Shown one piece after another: positions 15,575-27,500 of a stretch of 46,336 nucleotides of DNA. How positions within the stretch are numbered: position 1 is the stretch's first letter; the number at the start of each line of letters is the position of its first letter. A program made the position numbers and the translations under genes. Below the pieces are notes generated by a model. That model was not told where the DNA came from. It saw only the letters and a list, made by a program, of their open reading frames with translations, and searched no databases. Source of the DNA: a virus; IMG/VR virus record IMGVR_UViG_3300047560_000283, positions 1 through 46,336 of that record. One strand, 5' to 3'.

Positions 15575-18500
15575 GGGCAATTCTGTACTCTTAATTGCTA
15601 TGAAATCCGCTACCGGAGTAGTGTTAGATAGCAATGTGATGCCTTTGCTAGCAGTATTCTGCCCTCTTTCGTACCAAATTCTACCTTGTTTTCTAATAAT
15701 AGTAATTCTAGTCCCCGCAGCAACTACATTAGTTAATTTTACGTAAGCAGAAACACCGTCAACTGCAAATTCTGCTTCGATCGTAGTGTCTGCTGCTGGA
15801 CTACTTACACCGTTAGCTTCGATGTAAACATCTACAGGGTTCTTATTCAAACGCTTGCCGCCAACAAATACTTCAATTTCATCACAAGGACCGTATTCGC
15901 TGGTAATTGTTTCTCTATACCACTCTGTTCTAGAACCTTGAGACGGTACAAAATCTAACGGACCTATTAGCGTAGAAACACCGTCACTTGTAAAGTCTGT
16001 GCGATCTTGTGTCTCTAGATACGGTAATGTTTCTGTAAATCCTGCATCAACAACAAAACTGTTGATTGAATGTTTTTCAGCAATAGCTGTGCCTAAGCAT
16101 CCCCTTCTTAACTGAGATAGCACATTGCCGACCTTAGAAAAATACTCAATCCTTTCTTTGTTAATAACAATTACTCCAGGAATATTTCTAGTAGGCAACG
16201 GTGTAGGCAACCCACTTGCATCTGTTAGTTCTACAGTTGTGTCGTAGTAGTATAAATCTTTTGCCAATTTAACAGAATTCTTTCTAGAATGTCTCTTATA
16301 ATGATAGTTGTTCAACATGTCTTTGAATATTTCAAAGGCCTTTGGTGGTTCGTAAACAATATTTCCAAATTGAACAATCTTAACTTCGTCTGCTGTGGTT
16401 GATAAGTCTGTTAGATATACCACGCCTCTTGGTAAAGAGATCGAATAATCTCTATCTCGTGTTAATCTAGTACCATTTTTGTAAACCCAGATGTAATTTA
16501 CATCTAATGGATTTCTTGGTAATTGATATTGCACCTTTCCGCCAGTGTATTGTTCAGAAATAATATCCATTGTAGGATATTCACTAAACCAAGTAACGCT
16601 TATTAAATCTCCGATATTTAATACTAAACTATCAGCAAGCACAATATTTCCATCAACGATAGAATATTGTGTTCGTGTATCAGTTTCAATACGTATTACG
16701 TCCTCTATTGTTAGATTAGCGGCAGGGATCTCGATTAAGTTTTCATTACCGTTATAGGTATAATCGATAACAAATCGTTGTAATACACCATTAATGTATA
16801 CTTTAATAGCTCCCGAAGTAATAGTACCAATAGCCTCTGCTGGATCTACACCTACTTCAAGTGCATTATTAGTTCCGTCATACACAACATATGTTGTGTC
16901 AACGCCTTGTAATTGTACACCATTTACTTCTACCAAGATAGAAGATAATACAGACGACCTCGATAGTGACACAAATTTATCTAGGTCAATATTTCTATTA
17001 CCGTCATAGGTATTGGTTTGTTGATTAATTCTAATAAACGGCACGCCAGTAGAATCTGTTTCTGTACTCGAACCAAAACAAATAATCTTAACTACCTGTC
17101 TATATGCAGGTGCTTGACCAAACTGTATCAATGTCCTGTCAACGGTGTCGGTATATTCACTACTGTTAACAAATCCTGTTGGGATTTCTTCACCGTCGAC
17201 TGTGACTAATACCGCTGCTGTTTGAGAATAAACTGCTTTTGTTAAGAACAGGCTAGTAGACCCATCGGCTACAAACTCCTGATAGTCAATTAACGAAATA
17301 CCACCGATGCCTATAGAAATAATTTCAACTATGGTTCCGATAGTAGGTGCTGTTTCAAACTCAACAGTGTTGTCAATAAAATTAATATTATATTCAACAC
17401 CGATATCTTGTTTGACTTTGTCAATGTACACCATTACTGATGTAGATTCTAAAACAGTTAACCCGATATTATATACCTTAGTCTCACCATCTCCTATTAC
17501 AACTTTAGCCTGCAATGGAGTAGACCCCGGGCTTGTTGAGGTGTAAACTTTTAGACTTAAACTGTCTAATACCTGTCCTGGAAGATTCTCTTCTGGTGCT
17601 GGTACTTGATCGGGGCTAACAAACTTGTCTCCGTCTATTACAATTTCTTCAGGTGTTAACCCAGTTGCTGTAACATACGCATTGTTAATGTTAGCCAGTG
17701 TTCCGCCACTAATTCTAGTATCTAGTAAGTTAATATCTGTAATAGTTACTGACCCGTCACTCTCAATATTACGGAAAATTAATGTATCATCTGCATTTAC
17801 ATGCACGTATGCTTCATCTGTGTCAGGATTGTGTAGTTGTACAATATTTGTAGAACCGTCTCCAACAAACGACGGCATTAATGCGTCATTATTTTTTTGA
17901 TCAATTGTTCCAAATTTAGGATCGTCAATTCGTGTTGCTTTTGTTTCGCCAACACGCTTTAAGTAGATAGAAATAACTTGATCTTCTGCCGGAGTATTTG
18001 GTAATACTACATATGTTGTGCTTCCGTCAGCAATATAATAGTAATCACTATTGCTTTCAACGCTGTCCCAGTTGTCAGTAAACCAAGGAAGGGCGTCCCA
18101 TCCGCCTGTAACATCGAATGTTGTTCCTTGTACCTGAACACCACCGAAGTCAATACCAGTCATTAGTTGACCGATTTCTTTTCCTTTCATTCCTGCAGTG
18201 GGGGCATAATATTTGCTAATTCTGTTTACAGCATCTAAGTATTCATCATTTTTGTCATATTCAATAACAATAATGTCTCCGTTCTTAGGAGCACTTAAGA
18301 ATCTTAACTTTCCTTTTAATAAAGTATATCCGCTTGTTGCATCACTATACAAATCAATCTCGTATTCATTCTTTAGAATAATTTCGTCATTCTTAAATAC
18401 TCGAATTTTTGTCTTATCTCTAGTAGGAGCATAGTTTAAATTAAACACCGCACTATAACCAGTTGCAGTAAACTCTTGAGTTTGTGAAAACTCTTGATAC

Positions 18501-21500
18501 TCACCGGACTTACTGAGTCTATCAAATTTCATAGACACATCAAAAGTTCTAACAGCAGTATCGCCCATAACTGCTGCTGCCTTAGCAATGCTTTGAGAAG
18601 TTCCGTTGCCGCCAACTAGTGTAACCTTAGGAATTTGTGTATAACCAGATCCTGGGTTATCAACCCTAATGCCCGATACTTTCCCGCTAGAAATAAATGC
18701 AGTAGCAGTAGCACCTGTACCGTTTCCTTCAATTAATACTTGTGGCGGATGTGTATAGTCTGCACCAGCATAAGATACATTAATTGTAGTAATAGAATAA
18801 CCGTTATTATCTGTCCACCATTTCCAAGGATATTCATTTAATCTGTTATAATCTTGTCCTACTGGTAAAATTTTTCCGTCTCTTACCGAGTATGCAGGAG
18901 GTAAATCAAAGTCAACAGTTCCGCTATAATAGCTTTCATTTTCTGTATATCGACTTGTGTATTCACGAATGGTTGTTCTATAAGGCTTTACTTCTTCAAT
19001 GTAACGTCTAAAACTTTCTAGATTGTCATTTTTATAGTTTGGACGTTGATCCAAATCTCCAACATTATGTACAGCATTTAAGAAGCTTGTTTTAAACGCC
19101 CAGTCAACATATTGTTGTTCAGAGAACGCATATCTTACTGAACTAAAGAATAACTTATTCCATTCAACTCGTAGATCATCGATAAAGATATTTTCTTTTG
19201 CTGCTTTTAAAATGTTTCGCAGTTCTTTAATAGGTTGTAAATCATACAATGCAGCATCATAGTAACCAACGTTATCGTATCCTAGTGCTGTTGTTACTGC
19301 GTTATAGAGAGAATCTTTAATTGTAATGGTGCCGTTTTGTCTACCAACTAAATTATAATTTGACAATAAATTACCTGCACCGTCTGCTGTTCTCTCTAAT
19401 ACTGCCCACCCACCATTAGAATATTCCTTAACTCGTAATAACATACCAGTTTCTAAAATAACTGTAGGTTCCTGATAAAAATTATCAATTTCTTTGGTTA
19501 TTCTAGACTGGGATGTAAATCCGGTAGCCCACCAATCAGTGTATTCCCAATAAGCAGTGGTGTCATATCCTTGTGCTTTACTACGATAGAAAATCTTACG
19601 TTGCTGATCCCAGGAATAGATACTCCATAATCCTTTATCACTAATGTCGTTGTTAACCAATACAGAGAACGGTCTAATCTTAACTAATCCGCTAGTATAT
19701 TTTTTACCACGATTTGTTACAGTAATAGAAGAAACTCTACCCTGTGTATCTAATGTAATAGATGCTTTAGCACCCTTACCCGTACCTTGTATTGAAACAT
19801 ATGGTGCTGTTCTATACCCAAAGCCTGGCTCAACAATATCAATTGTATCTATTTCGCCGTTAATGATATTCACAGAAAACTCTGCTTGTTTTATTTTAAC
19901 AGTACCAACTTGTTCCAAGTCGACATAATTCTCTACCTGCAAATCGTATTCGTTCAGCAATGCGCTAGGAGCAACATCCTTTGCTGATAAGTTTTCAAAA
20001 TTAATAGTATCAACAAATGGTCTAGATGCTAATATTGTGTTAATATTATCGATGACAATTTTTAAAGCCTTAGACTTATCAACAAACATTGTTTGTCTCG
20101 GTCTAAATCCTAAACCGTAACGTTGCTTTAATGGTAAGTTAAAATCAGGAACAGTGTTTCCTGCTTCGTCAAAGCCGACTAAACTATCAATCCATTTCTT
20201 CTCTAAGAACTCAGAAGGAATATTATCTGCAACGCCTTCAGTTAATAATTGATATTCTCTGTGTACTGGATTTGTTTCTTTCAAATCTTTATGATACTCA
20301 ATATTCACAGATACAGTATCGCTGCTAATAACTGAAGCAAAATTATAAAATGCTAGTTTGTCAGAATCGACTAATGCAACAAACGGAATTCCTGTGCCAA
20401 CTGGATTAGAAATGTAAGATGCAATTGACGAGATAGAAACACGTCTATCTTTATTTGCAGGAATTGTTGTTTTATTTTTGACCCAGAAATAGTAGAGCGT
20501 ACTAGTTGTAGCACCAGTTGTTGGATTGTATAATACTTTTGTGTTATAAACAGTATCGTCGGCAAACTTAGGTTGTCCACTGATGCCTTCTGCAAGTCCA
20601 GGAACAGTGTCTGCTAATATACTCCATTCAGATGGCAGCAACGGAGACTCTACCCATTCGTAAACATCAATAGAGGATCCTTCTACTTGGGAGCTCCAGT
20701 TACCAACTCTATATGATAGATCGCCTTGCTCAGAATTTAAAAACTTAGCAGAACTTAAATCCCACCATACTTCACCTATGTGATTTTCAAACCATGCTTG
20801 ACTTTCATCAACTGTTTGTTCTTCAGTAGCAGTGATATATGTCGCTGGATCATATAGCGTTTTAAATTTAATATCTTGTTCTGCAACACTTAGTAGCTTT
20901 AATTTAAAGTGGTCCACTACATCGATGTCTGCAACCTTGATATTTTTCTGTGTGTTGTAAACTTCAATGTTCTTTAGGGCGTCCAGATCAACTTGCTCAG
21001 TTTGAGTTCTAATTGTATTAATGCTGTTCTTATTAGCTGTTTTCTTAAACAATCTAATTTTTCCAATCTCGTCAGTCTCGTCTTTTGCTATGTAGTTTGG
21101 CGAACCTACAACTATTACAGAATTGGTGCAATCAATAGAAGCACCGAACGATTCATAACTATATGTGTTTTCAATATCTGCAACATTTGGTTGGAGTTTT
21201 TCTGCTAAGAAATACCCTAGGTCCTTTCTTTCATAGACGTATACTTGTCCCGGGAATCCTGTTGGATTAAAGAACGTAGTTCTTCTTCTATCAAAAGTTG
21301 TTCCGTCGGTAAATGTATACGGACGATTGTATGCAGCATTTTTAGCACCTACTACAATTCGTTCTGTTGCTGCGCTAATAGATACGCTTGATCCAAAATA
21401 TTCATTTGTGTAATTTTCATAACTCTGAATCTTTTGTGCTAACCTAAACTCAGTGGCTCCTGTAGCACGTTTAAACACGTATACAGCGCCTTGATTTTGT

Positions 21501-24500
21501 CGAAGTATATCTGCGGTAGGGCTGCTAACAACTAACGTTGTTCCAGACGCATCAATATCAATAGCCGTTCCAAAGTTATCACCGGACTCAATAGTTCCTA
21601 AAGTTCCAATATCGTTGATAGAATCAAGTGACTGGTTTGTAATTGTTTGTGTTAGGACATAGATGCCGTTGGCGTTTCTTTGGTAGATGAATACCTTACC
21701 AGTTGTAGCATAGGAATCAGTTCCTTCCGATGTCCACGGTGCTCCGGCAATCGGATCTTCGTTAATACTAGTTGCTGAATCTAATGTGTAATACGAATTA
21801 TTAAATCTAACAACATCACCTTCGAGATATTCTTGATAGGTATTCCATAGTCCTTTGTAGTTAGCAATATACCTGCCGTCACTGCTTGGCGCTCCTACTA
21901 CTAGGATGCTAGCGTCTCTAGACATAATTAGGCTATAACCAAAGTTGTCGCCGTCTTTGACTAATTCTGCCAATTGTGTTGGATCCAATAACCCAACGGC
22001 CAGTGTAGAACCGTCATCTTCTACTGCAACATTAGATGGTAATGAATTTTCTGTAGTAATTGGATCTAATTGTAACCAATCTTCGGAGTCAACAGTTAAT
22101 GTACTTCCATCGCCTTGTGTATCAACTTGCGCTTGCCATAAACTGCCATCTGCCCAAACAATACTACCTGCAGGATATACAGATGCAGAATCGTTATTAT
22201 AGACTCCATAATAATTTGGATTCTCATAATGAGTCCAGGTTGTTCCATTGTAGTAATATAGGTATACTCTACCTTTACCTGTGCTATATCCAATTGACGG
22301 GTCGCATAATGATCCGATTGCAGAAATAGCCATGTAATAAGTCTTACCACTAACACCGATCGTAACCGCACTTCCGAATCGTTCGTCGGTTGCTTGATGA
22401 GGACTTACAATGTTGTAAGCAATTTCCCACTGATCGTTTGCATATGTATACAATGACACCATGCCCTGATTTACAAAACCTGTACCACGGCTTGATGTGT
22501 TTCCTTCAACCAACGTTGCTGGCTCCCAGTCTTGTGAGTTGAAATTAATAGAGCTTCCGTCAGACGGTGCTGTATTGTTTTTAGCTTTCCATAGCTTTCC
22601 GTTATAAAGAACAATTTCACCTGCAAGATAACTTCTTGTAGTTAATTCTCCCATGTATTGATTAGGAACAGCAGTAGCCGTTGGCGATGCAACTGCAAGC
22701 CATTTGTAATCCGGGCTAACTGATAATACTTCTCCAAATACTCCATTTACCGCATCTTCAAAGCCATCTGGTGCTGCAATAATCTGTTTCAACCCAAGTG
22801 CCTGGTTAACACTTGTCTGGTCGGTATATATCATTACATAACTAGAGCCAGGAATTGATGTTGCTATTTGTTTAAGATTTTCAATATAAACAACTGATGT
22901 ACCAGTGTGTAATGGTGTGGTAATTCCGTATTCGTCAGACGCTAGTTCGTAAGTTTGGTATTGTTTGATCTTTTCAACTACTTCCCAATTTCCGTTTTCA
23001 TTTGCATCAACCCAAACTTTAGAACCAGTTTGTAGCAACGCTGTAGTCTGATAGTCTAATTCCTGGAAGGTATCTGCCCTTGCTTCTGTAAAAATACCGA
23101 TTACAGCAGAAGTACTATCTTCAATTGCAGGAGTATCGCCTGTAGATGTAACAACTATAACGGTATTATCAACTGAGGTTATTTTATAGAAACCTGTTAA
23201 ATTGTAAACTTTAGTGATGCCGATAATATCGCCCACTGCAAAATTGTGAGTTCTATTTAAATTAATAGTAACATTGTTTCCAGTTTTGCTTACTGACACA
23301 ATTCGTAACGATAGAGTTTCGTTATATCGTAATACTGTCCATTTATAAGAATCAAATGTTACCCAGAAATGGTCGTTTTCATTTACTGTTAAAATGTCAA
23401 TATCTAAAATATCATCTCGTGTTTTAACAACAAATTCAACATCATCGAGATGTACATATCCTGCAGATCTCGATGCTCCATCAAACATTACAACCGGATT
23501 GATATTAGTTGTAAAGGTTGATGGTTTAATTGAAAACTTAGTTGGGTCTATTCTTAAATTTTGATCAGAAACTATAGAACTTTGAGATTCAACAATTATT
23601 GCAGGTTGTGGATTTACCTGGAGAGAATTTTTAGAAATTTCAAATTCAATTTCTGTTAATTGATCTGCTCCACCGAACTCTCCAACTTTAAATGCCCACT
23701 CTTCGTTTAAAACAACACCGTCGTCACTGGTTTTGCTAATCTTGTCAAACACTTTTGTAATAGCATTATTTGTACCTTTTTCTCTGATGAATCCCTGATA
23801 CAATCTAAATTGAGTAATTTCGTCTTCGGCTAATCCTTGCAAATATTCTCTTGGTTGGTATCCAATTGCGTGTCTAGCTAAATCGCGTTGGCTCGATCCA
23901 ACACCATCCGAGTCAACTTCGTAATAATCTTCAAACTGATTAATTCTATAATCAAAGTTTGCTAGCAGACCTTTGGTAGGTGTAGAATCTAACTTAGTCC
24001 AGAATGTATCATCAAATGACTCTGTTCCTAGTTGATTTTGTTTACTGGTCCAATAGTAGCTCTTATAGGCAACAATGTCTCCTAGTCTATAATCCGTGAA
24101 AGGTTGCCACGCTTGTATATTAACATTATCAAACATGAAACCAGGACTTGTGTAATCGCCATCCCAATCAACTGTACGGAATCCACGACTCTTGATACGC
24201 TCCTGGCGGTATCCTGTTGGCTTATCATAAATTACATCGTTGAATACTGTTCTGTCATCAAAAATAACAACGTGTTCTTTAAGAACAAAGTTTGCTCTTA
24301 CAAAATAAATTCCGCGATTTGTATTAATTGTAGATAATGCTAGTGTCTTGTAATCTCTACTTGCTTCGATAAATTCAGGTCGTAACGGTGTACCGTCGTC
24401 TTGTAAAATTTGATAATCATAAAAACTATCAAGGAAATTATCTGCAACGCCCAGCGATACTTGTATCTCAACTTTCTGCGAATTTGGGCTCAATGTTAAT

Positions 24501-27500
24501 AATGAACCATCACTCCAATTGTGTTTTGTCCAGAACATAAATTCTTTTACAGATGTAAACCAATCGTATGTGGATTGTGTTGTTGGATCGTATCCTTCAA
24601 AAACAAAACCAATGCTGAGTAGATATTCCTGATACCCTAACATAAAGTCTACAACTTCTTGAATGTTAGTTACCAAGGTACCATAATTTAATCTATATGT
24701 TCGTAACTTGTTAAAGTTCTTTCTTCTATATGCAGTAACGGCATTTGTAACTGGTAGGGAAGGTAATTTTTTCCATAGAGTAGAATCAAAGTCTTCACCG
24801 CTTGTGTGACTCTTTACGCTTCTATAATAATCCTGACCGTTCTTTACTACAACTCCGTTGCCATAGAATTTATCTGCGGTCCAGATTAGGAAATTCTCAC
24901 TTACTCCGCCTACAGAAATTAACGGATCTGTTTGGCTTATTACAGGCTTATAGTATGTAAAGTACGGATCTTTGCTGTCATAGCCTGTGATTTTCCAACC
25001 CTGGCTAGTCTTTTCAATAATTACACCGCTATATGCTAAAGAATAGATAGGAGAACTTACATTAAAAATAATGTTATAGTTTTCTTGAGGGACAAAGATA
25101 CTACTTGTCTTAGACTTTGGATTCTTACTATCCAACACATATTTTTGTTGTGCTTGGTCAACAAACCCTGCTAATCTATTTGATAGATTAACGTCAATGC
25201 CCGACAGTTTATTCTTTAATGTGTCTACTGATAGAGTCTTGCTCTTTAAATAGTTTACAACATACGACACTAATCCAGATACTGAGCTAGAATCATAAAC
25301 TAAATCATCAAGTGTGAAGAATGTTTTAGAATTCTTATTAACAGTCTGACCTAAAATATTTAAAGTTGTTTCTGACTTGTTAAAATTGTCTGTAATAAAT
25401 TCAAGAGGTTTTAGCAAACAAAGAGCTATAGTTACAGCAAATGGCCATTCAGATCCAGAGCGCCACGCAGCTTCAACAGGTCCTTGATCTCCTAATACAA
25501 ACGGTCCTTTATTGTTAATTAACGTGAAGTTTCCTGCAAGGCCAGCATCAAGTGGGCTCCTTAGATTGCCGTCTTCGTCTACTGGAATATGTTGTATAAT
25601 TGTCGGGCGTTGATATCTCTTGTAAACACCAGCACGTGATCCTTGACGAACTATACCGTCGCGAAGATCTTCCCAAAGAATTAAATTATTACTAGTGTAC
25701 GGTGCAGGACCATATTCGCTTTCCCACCAGGTTGGCTTTTCACTAAATCCCAACATCTCCCATGGACATTGGTGTGGGCGGTCAGTGTCATAAAACCACT
25801 TGTAAACGCCTCTCCAATATCCTGGCAAGTTTTGATTCCCTGTAGGATCAACCATGTTAGAATAGGTATAGGTAAAACTATTTTGACTATCAAAGAATGT
25901 ATTGTTAACGTAATCGATATTGGTATCGGCAATCCATTTTAAAAATTCAGGTGCAACAATATCATCAACAACATTCTTTTTATATTCAGCATTTCCGTAA
26001 TATCCACCGAGTACATGATCATTATTAAAAATGTTTTCGTCGTACTGTTGCTTGATGTTGTTATAAATTCTCTTTTCTAATTCTAATAAAACATCATCAC
26101 GGAAGTCACCGTAGGCAACTGTAATACTACCATCGTGGCCTTGGATAACTTCCTTCGGATCAACGTAAGTTGTATCCAGGAATTTCATAGGTGTATATTT
26201 TCTGTATAATCCTAATTTTGTAGGCGTAGGAGGAATAAAGTTTGCCGATGAAGAAACATATTCTCTAATACGAATTGTGTCACCTTCTGATAACGTAATT
26301 GTTAATTTAACAAAACCAAATGTAGAATTAAATTCGTAGTCTTTACCATTTAATAATTGTTCGTCATTATAATAAACATACACCGCTCTAGAACTAATAG
26401 TTTCTAGATCAAATTTTTCACTTAATGCAAATGTCTTGATGCCCTCGTCTTCGACAGTATAGTTTAATTCTGTATATGCACCACTGCCAATCATGTCAGA
26501 GTCAGCAAATGGGCGAGACGAATTTTGTGTCTTACTAATTTCTTCTAAAATAACATCAACATAATCAATGCTATTTTGATCATAATATAAATTGTAGGCT
26601 AAGTTAATGAACGTATTTTTAAAATCTGTGTAGGCTTTTTTAGCATACTGAATAGACTTAACGATGTTAACTTCCTTATCGCATAATAAAACTGTAGCGA
26701 TAGGTGCTACATTACTGTGTTTTAAGAAACGCTTAGACTTATTTTCATATCCAGAGATATCTCTTAGATTGCTTGTGCCTGGATAAATGCCAGAAAAGTT
26801 ATCAACTAGTTCAATCCCAGTTAATACGTGGTCAGCAGCTTGCCCTAGAGTAAACGATTTAATTTTTTCGTTTAACGGATTCTTTTCTAGTCCTAATGGC
26901 ATTTCATAATAGCCAGTTAATGGATCTAGATCAGCAAACAATTTAATAGCAACTACATCATTGGCTGCAAAATTACTGCTGAATGTAAACACGCCGTCTA
27001 CTCTTGTCCAAGTTTTTCTAGTAATAGTGCCGTTGACATAGAACAAGATTTTTCTGATTTGATCATCTGTTATAGATTTCCAATCAACTGCGGTTGATGT
27101 GATCACGTTTGTAGCTGTATCAATTACTACAGTATCAATAATCGGCTGTGTTAACGTATTGTCTAAAACTTTCCAACCATTATCGTAAGTTTCAATTCCG
27201 TTGAACTTATAGAATCCAGTATAGATATTTCTTTCATAGACTGATTGTGCAATTTTGTAATTAAACAAATCTACGTCTAAATCAAATTCAAATTGAATGT
27301 CGCCGACGTTATTAATGTTTAGGTAAGATAAACTAAATCCCAATTCTGTATCTACAACACTAGATCCAATCTTATAGCTTACAATTTCTGTACCCACAAA
27401 CGAACTTACAGGATATGTATCAGCATCAGAAAAACTTACACCGTTCTCATCATAGATGTCAAACATCGGTGCTTGATTAACTTTTGTTTTAGTTTGGCTC

